Shown: positions 12,101 through 22,765 of the stretch, piece after piece | How positions within the stretch are numbered: position 1 is the stretch's first letter | Layout of the letters: every line of letters begins with the position of its first letter | Assembly (NCBI GenBank): GCA_930367215.1 | Contig: OV884056.1 | Span: 279,726,067-279,790,066 of the forward strand | Length of the DNA: 64,000 nucleotides | Source of the DNA: Pollenia angustigena | Taxonomy: Eukaryota > Arthropoda > Insecta > Diptera > Polleniidae | Direction: 5' to 3' | Notes under the pieces: generated by a model | What the model was told of the DNA's origin: nothing | What the model saw: only the letters and a program-made list of their open reading frames with translations | Database searches by the model: none | Position numbers and translations under genes: made by a program

Positions 12101-15100
12101 GAAAACAAGATCATCAGAACCACAAGCGTCAACTTCTACAAGGATGGATATTGCCAATAATTGAAAAAATGTTCTAAATTTTGTTTTTATGCATATTATA
12201 ATTGCGTATTAATTGCATATTATTTTATTTTCATTAAGTTTTTATAAATAAAGTTTTTTTTTGCATGATAATTTTTTAATTTATATTTTTATTTTAAGGG
12301 TGGTGGCTATAACTGATTTTTGAAATTCATACCTTTACTCAATTGCGAATAAAAGCGAAACGCGTGCATCGATTTTTATGATCTTTGTCTCATTTTGCTC
12401 ATAGGTTATGTGACTTTGCGAAAAAATAACTAGACTTGAAACTTTTTTCCATTTTGGATTTTTTATGTATTTTTAAAAAAAAAAATTTAAATTTTTAGGC
12501 AAAAAATAATTTTTTCCCTTCATACATTCATTTTTAACTTCGAAAGTGTTACTTGTATAGGAAAACAATATATGAACAGATTAAGGGAATTGTAATTCTT
12601 AATTTTTTAAAATTTATTTCAACTAAATTGGGCTAGTGGTTGTCGAGCTATGTCAAACAACAGGGCCTAAAACGTGATAAATTCCCCTATACGATAGTAC
12701 TAACTTCAAATCGATACTAACTTCAAATCGCAGGTAAGAAGACAAAACGAATGATGCAGAAATTCTTCTTTTTGGGTCTAATTTCACATACAGTTCACAG
12801 AATTGAGTTGGCAATCAATTAACTGAAAAATGTTGTACTGTGTAATAAAAAAAACATATGGAAAAATCGTAAGTTCGCGACCCCGTACGTTCGAAAAATA
12901 ATTTGGTTTAAATGTTTAGCATTTAAGCGATTATTTTCTTTAGATTTGTTAAATCTTGACTTGGAGAAAAATTCTTGCATTTATCGAAGATGTTAGAGAA
13001 ATCCAAAGCAATCCATAATACAGAATATCTACATAATTTTTCAGTCTTTTTCCTGGATTTCTCTAAACATATAAAATCTTCCATTATGCCATTATAGTAC
13101 TTTTTTAATTTTTAAAAATTTTGATCACTTCTAATTGTTTCGGTTACTATCGAGAGTTTCTTCTGTTGTCAGGCCATCATCTGGCATAGCTCAGCACCGC
13201 ACATTCTGCAAAAAGTTTATTTCCGAATCCCTTAGTTTCTGTTTTAGTACTGTATCTTAAGAATGTATTGCTAGAAGAAAATATATTGTATGAAAAAATA
13301 TTTTGTGAACACATACCCTAGAGGGAAGCGAACTGACACCAAAGTAGTCCTGTGATAGGTCTTTGGTGGAAGAGACCGGTTCTAGTTTTAACACTTTCTA
13401 TGAATGAGACCTATCACTTTTACATGGGGTTGTCATTGGAAGGGGTCAATTGACACCATTTGACCAGTCACAAATATATTCTCAATGAACGTGTTTAGTG
13501 ACAGTTACGATGCACTATCATTTCAATAAAACAAGTCCTAGAATTAAATTAAAGAGCCAAATTTTAGAAAGTCCCAAAAAAATGTATCACACCACCGGTG
13601 AAGACTGTACTGTAATTCATTGTACTGTAATTCATTACTTTTTCTACCTTTTTGTTCTCCATAAACCAGTTACATGATTGGTTCTCCTTTCACTGGTCAT
13701 GAGTTCATTCTTTTTGTACCTGTTCTATTTTCACAACCACCAGGACCAGTCTGTGGGACCAATTGACACAAATTTCCCGCAGGGTACCTTTTGAATATGA
13801 GGCGAAACAAATAAAAAAAAACACAAACAAATTTGTTATAATACTACAAAAAATTCAAAATTTGGTTATATCGGTTAATCGACTGAAATTAACCGGTTTA
13901 ATCGTTAATCGAAAAAACGCAATTTTAAATTAACCGATCAGTTAATCGGGTAGTAATTAATCCCTAGTTAATACACAATATCCGATAAAATGTTTAAGTG
14001 CATGTGGCACAAAATAGATTTATTTACATATATCTAAAGAACGTTATTTATATAACATTCTGTTCTTATTAAACCATGGTAAAGGCTTGTTAAGTAAAAA
14101 AATCAATATTATTCGGGAAACGCATTTTTCTAAAAGTTAAACATCTTTTTATTATGGTTTTAGAACACAAGATGCAGCCTGGCCTAAAATGTCTATCGCT
14201 CGCTTGAATTAATAACGACAACCAACTGATTTTCGACCCACTTAAGATTTTCAGCACGATAGGTCTACCAACAATGTAAGCGAAAGATAACGTGATAATT
14301 TTTACACAAATTTTCGCCCTATTAAGATATATTCTGCGACCATAAAAATATCAAAATCAGTCCGTTGTGTTATGGTTGTTGAAAGAAGCATTTGGTTGCA
14401 AAATTAAATGAAATTATTGCTTTAATATCTTTTGAAACTTTACACTAATTTTTTTTTAGATATAGATCTAGGGTTGCCAGACGGGCTTGATTTTGCTTGA
14501 TTGTCAAGCTTTTTCAATATGTGTCAAGAATCAAGAACAAATGTAATTTGCCAAGCTAAATCGGAATTTTAAAAAAGTTTCTATTAAATTGTCAAGAAAG
14601 ATAAAGAAAAAATAACCATTACAAATCGTACCATTTATTATAATTGTCGGAAAGAACTATGGAAATTTGTGTTAGAATAGTAGAATAATGTATAGCAGAA
14701 AGATTGTCTGAGTCTTATTTGTTTTTCATTTCTTACATAATTAATTAATTCATGGTTAAATTTTATCTTTAAAAATCAATTTCGGATTTAGATATATTTT
14801 ACGAAGTATCTGAGCAAAATTAAGTTCTCCTATCTCATATGGAATGGGCGTTACTGTACCAAAACCATGCTTTTTGGTAGAATAAGGTAGTTATTTTGGC
14901 TATAGCTACCCAGTAAAAAAATTTTAAGTTTCTCGAAGTTCGAAAACTTTATAAGCGCTAATGTTATGATTTAAAAATGTAATTACGATCATTCCCGAAA
15001 TAGTACCAAACATAGAAATTAATTTTTTTTTATAACAGAGGGAGGAAAAGTAGCGCTTTCAAGTGGGAATGCGCCATATACAAATCATGCCACTTGTAAG

Positions 15101-17320
15101 CAGGTTTGTTAGGGGGTATTGTGCTTCTCTCCCTTACAAAACTGCTCACCAGCAAGCTCCATTTCTTTACTTTTTTAAAGAACAATTTAATTTTTTTCAC
15201 CACCAGTATTCTACCAAGTTTATTTTATGTGAAAATGGAAAAATTAACTTCTTAAAATATAACCTGACTTTAAAAAGTAAAGATTTATGTGTAGAAATTA
15301 GTGCCCTAGTCTATCAGTGCCGGGGTTGCGGGTTCGACTCCCGCCAGAGGCTCAGGTCTCCCGCAAACAAGTAGAGAGGGACTAGTTTAGGCAAAGAAAG
15401 ATGCATTATTGTTGATATCTCAGTTATTTGTGTAACGATCTGTCGAATTTCTTTACTAGACTATGCGCGATATAAATATCTTCTTTAGAAATCCCATTTC
15501 AACATACACACGGAGAGACAAACCAACGGACGGATATACGAACATCGTTAAATCAGCTCCGCTACGTACAACATCAGTATTGTAAAAATAACAAACTGAA
15601 CAACAATATAAATTTGTTAGTTCATTTAACCGAATTTGGAATTGTCAAGAAAATTCAAGCTTTTTCTTTTAAATGTCAAGCTTTTTGCCAATTTCGATCT
15701 GGCAAGCCTATATTGATCCAAATTTTGATACTTTAATTAGGCTAAAGTTCATAAAATTATTTGTATAAAGAAATGAATTTTACAACACGAAATTAATTAA
15801 AATTTATTGATAATTTTTCATTCTTGACTGCCGCAGGAATTGAACCCAGGCGTTCGCGGACAGGTTAACTTACATGTTTCAATTGCAACCACTCAATCTC
15901 TTCAGAGGGTTTTGCCATTTAACACTCACAGCCATTGACGATTGATAGCCAAACATCAATCCTTAAACCAAATTTTATTGAGCCCTTGGTAGATCAAAAT
16001 TCGATACAAAATAAATACAAACGCCAAACCTGACGACCTACAAGCCATAAGTAAGGGGGGCGCTTATGAGAATGGTAATGAGCGACTTTTTCTCTGTGTA
16101 TTGTCTACTAAAATTCAAAAAACGGTTAATTCAGTATTTATATTTTGGGAAAAAAAATTTGTTTTGGACAATTTTTCCAATCTCAAAACCCTTAGTTTAA
16201 TTATAGTCATAAAATGCTTTTTCCGACCATTTACATATCGATGGTTTTCTTCCGCAACCTTCGCAACTCAAAAAAAAACTACTACTTTTCAGGAGAGACA
16301 AATACTTTTTTTTACCAAATATTTGAAACTTTTTGCTATCCAGCTAAACAAAAAAATTGCAAAATTGTAAGGTGGTATTTACTGATTACTTTTCCGGTTA
16401 AAACAAAAAATCGAGTTACGTGGTTGCGTAAGAAAACCTTCGATATCTAATAAAATCATTAAGTAACTTTAATATAAATGCATACATTAAGATTTGAAAT
16501 ATTTGTTTAATAATAAAATGTGAACTAAATTAGATCATAAAAACTGTCTTCAATTGGCAAATAAATTTTTATTTTATTTTATTTAAAACAAAACTTTTAA
16601 AAAGTTTAAAACGAAACTTTTAAAAAGTTTAAAACAAAATTTTACGGCTAAATTCCCAAAAAAAGTTCGAAATTACGAGCAAACAAAATGTTTACATTAT
16701 ACTTTAGTTTTTTTATATTTCTTAATTAAAAAACAATTCTTAACTTTACTTCATGCTCTTGTTTTGCCTCTCCTTAATCCTTATAAATAAAAGACGTTAT
16801 ATTGTATTTTTTATCTATATATTTCGAACTAACAGTTCATCTTCATAGATAAAAAAAAATACAATAACAATAAGGCAAAACAAAAGCACGAAGTAAATTT
16901 ATAATTGATCCAACAGTACAAATTTTAATACAAAACAATTCTTAAGTTTCCAACTATGTTTATGGGAGCACCACTAGATGAGACTAAAAAAGCAAAATTA
17001 AGTGAAGGCTTAGGTTGGTTCGATATCATTTTAAAAGGAAGAACATTTTCAGCAGCTGAACATTTTACTATAGCCGATTTAACTTTAATGATAACTGTAT
17101 CTCAATTGGAAGCTTTTGAATTTGATTTACATCCCTATACACGCATCAAACAATGGTATCAACGATGTAAACAGTATGCCGAACCATACGATTATGAAGT
17201 GAGTAATTGTAACTAAGTTGTTTAAGTATTAAATGAATCAAGAAACCTTTTTTCCAGAATTTAAATGGCAATCCGGCATTAGTCTTGGCAGAAATGTTCA
17301 AATCGAAATTACGAAAGTAA
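6183..17320 (+). CDS. Delta-class glutathione S-transferase (4 coding exons)
   Basis: Exons are 6183-6382, 6466-6607, 16947-17198 and 17258-17320. All borders are GT..AG and the phases join into 218 residues, normal for a cytosolic insect GST. The N-terminal thioredoxin-like half begins [13 protein letters not shown]; Ser11 lies where delta GSTs have the catalytic serine, followed by Pro rather than the usual second Ser. NPQHCVPTL (49-57) gives the cis-Pro glutathione loop, and the codon for Ser67 of the glutathione-binding ESR is split by intron 1. FTIADLTL in the C-terminal half fits the helix-6 N-capping box. The enzyme should conjugate glutathione to electrophiles in the cytosol. ATG 6183 is chosen because the protein then starts at the family's usual position; an in-frame ATG at 6117 would add 22 residues unlike a GST. 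Intron 2 is 10.3 kb of nested transposons. A poly(A) signal lies at 17509-17514. Best guess by memory is a GstD11-like member; the class call is firm, the orthology is not. Confidence 0.93.
7472..8915 (-). mobile_element. piggyBac-like element, internally deleted
   Basis: TTAA at 7468-7471 and 8916-8919 flank the element. Read inward the ends are ACCATTAGTGCATGAAG (left) and CCCATTAGTGCATATGG (right), matching piggyBac-type termini with TTAA target duplication. It carries pieces of a transposase gene on the minus strand. The hAT 8923-13966 inserted directly at its right edge. Confidence 0.8.
7600..8500 (-). pseudogene. Broken piggyBac-family transposase
   Basis: Read on the minus strand. Near 8490-8405 a piece resembles the start of piggyBac-type transposases ([13 protein letters not shown]) and ends in a stop. 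Piece 8404-8213 carries [16 protein letters not shown] and [13 protein letters not shown], typical of the core and insertion region of PGBD-like transposases. Piece about 7950-7690 carries RKWW, then a TGA stop where the family has another Trp, then [13 protein letters not shown] and [12 protein letters not shown]. The cysteine-rich C-terminus follows only in shifted frames. The conserved region between the first two pieces is missing, so the copy is internally deleted with nonsense and frameshift changes. It cannot make active enzyme. Confidence 0.85.
9413..10296 (-). mobile_element. Non-autonomous Helitron
   Basis: On the minus strand it begins TCTATATATATAAAAATG and ends AAGCTAG, the TC...CTRR termini of Helitrons, and lies between A and T. 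The end contains a GCGAAGCGC hairpin. The interior has about two units of a 400-bp repeat (CACTTCTACAAAGTTTGAAC-like landmarks at 9530 and 9930). A second copy is at 25574-26876. No Rep/helicase gene is present. Confidence 0.8.
10432..12842. mobile_element. 2.4-kb element with ~520-bp terminal inverted repeats and one gene
   Basis: The arms are about 10432-10949 and 12316-12842. They match almost base for base in inverted orientation, except for about 16 extra bases near the right tip. The ends read CACAGTACAAC and GTTGTACTGTG. TAATAA flanks both sides (10426-10431 and 12843-12848), so the target duplication is TAA or up to TAATAA. CACAG ends with a 3-bp duplication would fit the CACTA/EnSpm group, but no transposase is visible. 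The single-copy centre holds the ORF 11424-12164. Confidence 0.85.
11424..12164 (+). CDS. Cysteine-rich, probably zinc-binding, transposon-borne protein (246 aa)
   Basis: The frame is uninterrupted from ATG 11424 to TAA, with an AATAAA at 12247-12252. The N-terminal half has paired cysteines C13/C16 (YCYVC), C60/C63 (VCNSC) and C98/C101 (CYAC), plus H93, suggesting one compact zinc-binding fold. Conserved-looking tryptophans include VIW at 86. Residues 110-180 are Pro/Asp-rich and probably disordered. Residues about 183-228 ([20 protein letters not shown] onward) look helical and charged. I recall similar N-terminal cysteine modules joined to an 'L-LS-D-SE-L-S-LK' segment in uncharacterised, transposon-associated arthropod proteins that are usually longer, so this may be a shortened version. 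It shows no catalytic motif and the function is unknown. The intact frame in old-looking DNA suggests recent arrival or selection. Confidence 0.7.
   Translation: MENNKCPYLDEYCYVCGHIVRKIQKKDRKNLFTEQFKTAYCNYFDEADLSGANFTPNTVCNSCYTTLLKWIHGKSRKLSFMKPVIWVEDTTGHDESRCYACINFRPGLNRQQLKTKVYTAAFTATLPVQRPADTDAPKPPSADTVSLLAEIVFTNPTDLDDADWIPDIENSAPQPLPQIEMDYIVAKLGLSQHDSEWLTSFLKRRKLTQQNVSATSYRQRQADFQKKTRSSEPQASTSTRMDIANN
13312..13795 (-). repeat. Dispersed repeat, inverted copy of 1450-1945
   Basis: Runs from CTAGAGGGAAGCGAA to TTTCCCGCAGGGT. It lies within the right part of the hAT 8923-13966 and is either internal sequence of that family or an older insertion. Confidence 0.7.
14469..15710. mobile_element. 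hAT-type non-autonomous element
   Basis: The left end TAGGGTTGCCAGACGG and right end TCTGGCAAGCCTA are inverted. Both subterminal regions are rich in TCAAGCTTTTT. The flanks TATAGATC (14461-14468) and TATTGATC (15711-15718) match at 7 of 8 bases, fitting an 8-bp hAT duplication. It carries a tRNA-like segment but no transposase. Confidence 0.8.
15290..15365 (+). repeat. tRNA-like SINE segment
   Basis: CTAGTCTATCAGTGCCGGGG followed by GGTTCGACTCC gives an A-box-like and a canonical B-box (RNA polymerase III) arrangement. A homologous segment lies on the minus strand at 38990-39062. It is not a complete cloverleaf, so I call it a tRNA-derived repeat rather than a tRNA gene. Confidence 0.6.
15742..16003 (-). 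repeat. tRNA-derived SINE-like repeat, copy 1
   Basis: The reverse complement matches 61941-62216 and 63743-63985: ATTTCGATCTACCA-like start, GGTTTAAGGATTGATG, GTCGATGGCTG, a B-box near CTGGGTTC, then TCAAGAATGAAAAATTATC and an AT-rich tail. It lies in GST intron 2. Confidence 0.75.
16004..16940. other. AT-rich remainder of GST intron 2
   Basis: Contains a short direct duplication around 16590-16640 (AAACTTTTAAAAAGTTTAAAAC, each copy about 30 bp) and complementary segments around 16795-16870 (AAAGACGTTATATTG versus AATACAATAACAATAAGGC). No gene seen. Confidence 0.4.
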
Positions 17321-17519
17321 ACAAACAAGTAAACACTTGCTAACAAAATGCTTGTTGGGCAAAACGAATTTAAAATTAATACAAACTAAAGTAAACAAAA
17401 ACTTTAGCATACTTTAAGGTGTTACTAGAAAAGTTTAACGTTAAATTAAGGTAACGTAATTATTATATTTATATATAACGTAGTTTATGTAAACATGGTT
17501 GAGTTTTAAATAAAAATAA

Positions 17520-18185
17520 GAAAAAAAACAATTTTTTTTGGTACAAAATTTATTTTTAAAGAAATTTTATTTTGCCTTTGGCATACGATCGATAACTGTG
17601 TTAAAAATTGATTGTTAACACTTGAATGAGCCGTTAATTGGGTTATTTCCTGTAACAATTTTCAAACATTCACATTAACTTGTTATTTATAAACCAATTT
17701 TATTGTTATAAAAACTATTTTAAAAAACAAAACACTGAAATAGACGATATTATAAAAAAACGACTTGTAAGCTAAACATTAAGGACTTTCTCTGGTTTTA
17801 TATGGAAACAAAGAATAACATACATACACACATACCTAAATAGATAAAGAGAAAGTTATTTTGATTGTTATATTTATTAAATAGAGTTTTACTGGACATT
17901 TTAAGTGGCACAATAAAAAAAAATCACCTATAAAACGGCATTGTTTGGTACAAAGTTTTTTTTTTAGATGGTTAAAATACAGTGTGGCAATAAACATCTA
18001 AATGAGGCAAATATTTTAGGAGAAAATTGCCTGTTTTTCATTGGCACCTACCTACCTATGAAAGTGGAAAAGAAATATTTATTATAAAAAATTTAAAATT
18101 TTAAAATAATCATTAAAAACATCATAAAACCTCGCTAAATTTAACTGATATTAAAAATAAATTATTTAAATATGAAGTCAATTTT
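17520..18185. other. Intergenic DNA downstream of the GST gene
   Basis: AT-rich with no open frame of note and no element whose ends I can pair. Confidence 0.4.
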
Positions 18186-18952
18186 TATACCCTCCACCAC
18201 AATTAGTTCTGAAGAGGGTATATTAAGTTTGTCATTCCGTGTGAAACTTTTTTATTATTCATCTCAGACCCCATAAAGTTTATATATGCTGGGTCCTTGA
18301 GTAATTCTAAGAGCCATTTCCGTCTGTTGAAAACAATCTCACTTTCGAACAACTCAAAAGAAATGAACAAACTTAGTGCCAAATTGCTTGTAGTTATCCT
18401 AAGCAGTTTGAGATTGAAATCCAGCAAAATCGGTTCAGTAGGACCAGAGCTATGAATCAGAATGTGGAACCACCACCTAAAAAAATTGATAATTTTGTTA
18501 CAAAAAATAACATAAATGGTGGAACAAGGCATGGAATGAGATAAGATTTCGTTTATTTGACTGGAAATAACACTGTGAAATTTCGTGACGATCGGTCCAT
18601 AATTTACCTTAGGCCCCATATAAACCCTACTACCGGAAAACAGTTTAGTACGCCTAAAACCGTAAAAAATAATGCTATTATAACAGAAATTGGTACGTCA
18701 CAGTTTTAAAGGACTAGAAATGACGCTGTGAAAGTTCGTGATGATCGGTCCATTATTTATCCTAGGCCCCATAGAAACCCTACTACCGGAAAACAGTTTA
18801 ATCGCCTAAAACCATAATTAATAACAAATCGTCACAGTTTAAGATAATAATAATAAATAGACATCATACAGATATTACTCCTTAAACATTCGAACTGTCG
18901 GTGGAGGGCATTAAAGATTCGGCATAGCCGAATATAGCACTCTAACTTGTTA
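18186..18952 (+). mobile_element. DINE-1/Helentron-type element
   Basis: Begins TATACCCTCCACC with a nearby inverted GAGGGTATA. It contains the CCATAAAGT..TATATAT..TGGGTCCTTGAG block shared with DINE copies and ends with the hairpin TTCGGCATAGCCGAA followed by TATAGCACTCTAACTTGTT. This is the layout of DINE-1 (INE-1)/Helentron-associated repeats. A minus-strand relative is at 39396-40180. Confidence 0.75.
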
Positions 18953-19055
18953 ATACAATATTTTTTTAGAATAGTGTTCAAAGTCAATAAAGTGTTGAAA
19001 TAATAAGTTTAAAGTCCTTCTATCCTTTTTTTATTTAGGTAATTACAATTTTACT

Positions 19056-19274
19056 AGCCATGTTCTGGAAATCGAGCGAAATTAAAAAAGAAAATATTTT
19101 AAAAATTATAGGGTGTTGAAGTTTCAAAAAATGTTCTCTTTTATGTACCTCAAACTTTGAGGACCTCTTATCTCCTTACAATAACTACTCTTGAAATTAA
19201 AAAAGCAACCTTTATTTCATTGAAAATGTCCATCGACTTCAATATCAAGTGATTTCGGTTTCCAGAACATGGCT
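19056..19274. mobile_element. MITE with AGCCATGTTCTGG ends
   Basis: AGCCATGTTCTGGAAATCGA at the left end is inverted at the right end as TTTCCAGAACATGGCT. Same family as 3583-3895. Confidence 0.75.
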
Positions 19275-19644
19275 GAAAATCGTCCTTTAAAAATGTTGGG
19301 CTGAAATTATGAATTGTCAACCAATTCTTGAAAACTATTTCGTTTCGACGACAAGCCTTAATTTATTGATACTTTGGGAATAAAGGTCAACTATAATATG
19401 CATAGTTAATTAAAGCAACCCTGCGAATAGATACATATAATTTGCTTAAGCAAAGTGTGAAGCTGATCGCACTTTCTGTATGGAATTTAATATTTTTTTA
19501 TTTTTTTTTAAATGTATTGACAGGTTTTTTATTTATATTTGAGAGAAGCTTTAGCAAGCTCATGCATATTAAATTGGGCCCTATAGAAGCAGTAAGTATA
19601 TGGCACAAAATAAGAGCATTAATCATAGAACGAAAAAGTGCAAA

Positions 19645-20721
19645 TCGTTAGCTAAAATGCAAAAAGACGTAACTAACAAAAAATTCAAAATCGTGTTTTT
19701 GATTGATTACACTACGTGACAAAATTTCAACAAAGTCGTGACCAAATGAATTTGACGCCTAATCTTTATGTAAAAATTTCCGCTGAATCCGAAATATTCC
19801 AAAAAACCCGTTATTTGTGTTTTTAAAAAAGATGATGTGACTGAAATGCAAATATCTTCAAAAATTTTAAACGGATTGTGTGATTCTTTCTTTCTAGTGA
19901 AAGGTTATAAAATTTCTAAAATAACCATGGATTGCTAGTGAAGATTGGTCAAGAAATGACAGAGTTACGTGGGACAAAAGTCCAAGCTTCATTGAAAATT
20001 TTATGATTTTGTTCAATTTTGCTCTTTTCAAGCTATTTTTTTTAAACCAATGATTTAACAATCCTAATGTTTTATTGCATGCGACATTAGATTATTTTAA
20101 AATGAAAATTTTACGCCCAACAAGACAAAGATCGGTGCAAAAATGACAAAGTTACAGAAGATTAATTGAATTAACTCTGGGCACAAAATGTTCGTATTGA
20201 AATAGGCTAAAATTTAATTTTTTTGGATATTTGCATTTCAGTCACAGCGTCTTTTTTAAAAACACAAATAACGGTTATTTTGGAATATCTCAAAAACTGT
20301 TCTACTTTTGACAATTCTTACTTCATATTCGGATTCAGCGGAAAATTTTACATAAAGATTAGGCGTCAAATTCATTTGGTCAAAAAATTGTCACGTAGTG
20401 TTATTATAAACGCCATTGAACTACATGTCTACACAAAATTTTACACTTCTGGGATCAAAGATTGCGCTTTTATTAACAAAATACAAAGGGACGTAACTAC
20501 AAGTGTGTTTATTTTATAAATGAAAAACTACGTAATTACTCATTTTTTTTTCAACAAAATATAATGAAATGGTTTCATTTGAAAACTGTTTAAAGAATTC
20601 CATGGATGACCCATTAACGTAGGTTTTCTGACATGTTCAAGTTTTTATTTAATAAAGTTTTTTGCTTCTCCTGTTAAATTATATTTTGTTAGTTACGTCC
20701 TTTTGCATTTTAGCTAACGAA
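19645..20721. mobile_element. Foldback MITE, ATCGTTAGCTAAAATGCAAA family, long copy
   Basis: The left end GTTAGCTAAAATGCAAAAAG is inverted at the right end (CTTTTGCATTTTAGCTAACG in the top strand, with one base changed). The arms stay paired deep inside: GACGCCTAATCTTTATGTAA near 19753 returns inverted near 20355, and ATGTGACTGAAATGCAAATA near 19845 returns inverted near 20227. A loop of about 360 bp separates the arms. Shorter relatives are at 33491-33716, 35922-36312 and 59658-59914. Confidence 0.8.
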
Positions 20722-22760
20722 ATAATAAATTTAACATTTAAAAACTATTTAAAAAAAATTAGCTAGAAAGTTTTTCCTCTTCCGCCTTATAATCCATAAT
20801 TTGCTTCGTCTGACTACCGTTTGTATATTTTCGCAGGGGTAGTTTCTTCGAGATGATTGCGGCTGAACAGATTTACTATCTGAAACCACTGGAACTAGTA
20901 AGCGCCTGAGAGCTTGGTCCTTAACTGGACTTATTGGGTAAAAAAATTCCAAAACTTCCGCAATACATAAAAGCTTTAAGTCCCAAATGGTTCTACATTA
21001 ATCGGGAAGTCTTAATTCTTTTCTATCAGCTACAATGAAAGTGTAGTCGGCCGAGATCTATTTTGAAGGAACATTTTCTAATGTCATATTATAGTCCCAC
21101 TCTAACGTTAAATACATCTGGTCACACTGTGTCATTCATTAAGTTAATAATATATGATGTTTCTAGTTATTCGTTGTCATAGTCATTCTCTAAAGAGCGT
21201 TTTAATAGCGTTGTTATTGTCCTTTAACTGGGTAATAATGTTAACAGCCTGTAGTAGCTAGCTCTGCCACACATAATGATTTATTTCTTCAGCTTTGCTA
21301 CATTGTCTAAAATAAAGCTAATGATGATGAAAAAGTTAATAATAATGATGATGACAACGGCGATTATGATGAAGACGATGTAGGTCGCAGATGTGAATAA
21401 CTGTCAAAGTAATATGAGTATCGAGAGAAAGCCAACAAAAACAAACTAACTTGCTAGACACTATTTATAAAAATATAAACACGAAACAGCACACACACAG
21501 GCACCGACACGCATACATACTATTATCAGGGATGGAAACAATAAGATAAAACCCAAACTTACCAATTTATTCAGTTTTTACATCATAAAAAGTACCATTT
21601 ATTTTTATCTGGATCATATGCTATCTCTATATAAAATTTTTCGAAAAGAGAAAAAGTACCAAGAATACAGCATTTCCTCATTTTAGGCCCCCAAAAAAGA
21701 ACTCTGTAAGTTGATATTGGCTTTAACCTGTACGTATTTCAAACTTACCGAAAAGAGAAAATGTACCAATTTTATCCCTTTCCTTACCCTAAAAAATAAC
21801 AATTTTATACCCTTAAAAAGTACTGTGTATTTACTCAATATATAATCCTGACCATATACAATCTGCATACCAAATTTAACAAAAGTAGAAAAAGTACCCT
21901 GTGTTTAAATCTATGCCATGCACTTTCTGTCTACCAAATTTCATCGAAATCCATTTATCGGTTTTAACGTGATTTGGTCACAAACTAACAAACATCATCC
22001 AAATATCCAAACCTTCACATTTATTTTATAAGTAGAATTATCAAAAATCAACAAATAACTGAACACTAAATAGTACCGTCATATTCTTATAAGTACATTT
22101 TTGAAAAAAAAAACATTCTCCATCCCTGATTGTCATAACCATAATAGACAACATACATACATACACCCAAACGTATATAATGTTATTTCCGTTTCCTCCA
22201 TTGAGATAAAACAATATAAAAAAAAACAGTAGGAACAAGTCTAAATGGAGCATACCAAAAACAAAACAAAATGACAAAAAAGATAGGCACTTGGCTGTAT
22301 AGTGACCACACACACACACTCATTAATTCTTGTAGCCAGGAAAATATAAAATTTATTATGAATTTGCCGGCTAAGATGAAAAACACTTTCAGTCAATCAG
22401 AAACAGTTAAAGCGCGGAGTTTTCAAATGAATATACTGGTGGTGGTAGTGGTGTTTAAAAGTTTATTTAATTTCTGTTAATTATAGCGGAATTGCCAATG
22501 AGAAATTTAAACTAAATAAAAAATGTTAAAAATATTTGCAGTATTTTTATTAATAACCATATATATTTATGATGACAAATTAGTGTTGGGCAATAAAACA
22601 AAAAACTTATTTTTGGGTAAGACAAAATTAAAGCATTATTCCGAAATTTTTTTTTTACATTTTTATATTAATTTAAATTTAAATTAAATAAATTACAAGC
22701 AAACAATAACTTTTTTAGAATGTTCCTGTTTACATGCCCAAGATCACAATGGTACCTCAA
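20722..22760. other. Intergenic DNA without a recognised gene
   Basis: Contains short CA and CATA runs (around 21490-21520 and 22150-22165) and a GATGATGA-rich stretch at 21310-21375. Repeated AAAAAGTACC-like phrases at 21580-21900 suggest an old degraded repeat. Frames here lack domains. Confidence 0.4.
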
Positions 22761-22765
22761 CGTCG

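Larger units (their letters stand above)
8923..13966. mobile_element. hAT-type element carrying two later insertions
   Basis: The left end TAGGGTATTCATTTAATCGG and right end ...AATTAATCCCTA are inverted. Both subterminal regions are dense in TTAACCGATTAA motifs (8935-9050 and 13865-13950). The 8-bp sequence GTTAATAC lies on both sides (8915-8922 and 13967-13974), the duplication length of the hAT superfamily. No transposase frame is visible. A Helitron (9413-10296) and a long-TIR element (10432-12842) sit inside it. Confidence 0.8.
7200..14095 (+). repeat. DINE-1/Helentron-like repeat split by nested insertions
   Basis: Left remnant 7200-7467 contains GGGATTGGAGAAGTGGGCGTG, also present in the DINE copies at 42655 and 43505. 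Right remnant about 13975-14095 resumes with repeat sequence and ends in TTCTGTTCTT, AAACCATGGTAAAGG and CTTGTT, as in the DINE tail at 48150-48222. A piggyBac (7472-8915) and a hAT (8923-13966) separate the two halves. It lies in GST intron 2. Confidence 0.55.

Noticed and set aside
15290..15365. Functional tRNA gene
   Set aside because: B-box present but no closing acceptor stem or clear anticodon arm, and a homologous copy exists in another transposon.
18203..18619. 138-codon minus-strand frame
   Set aside because: Lies wholly in a DINE repeat; a similar frame occurs in the copy at 39562-39888.
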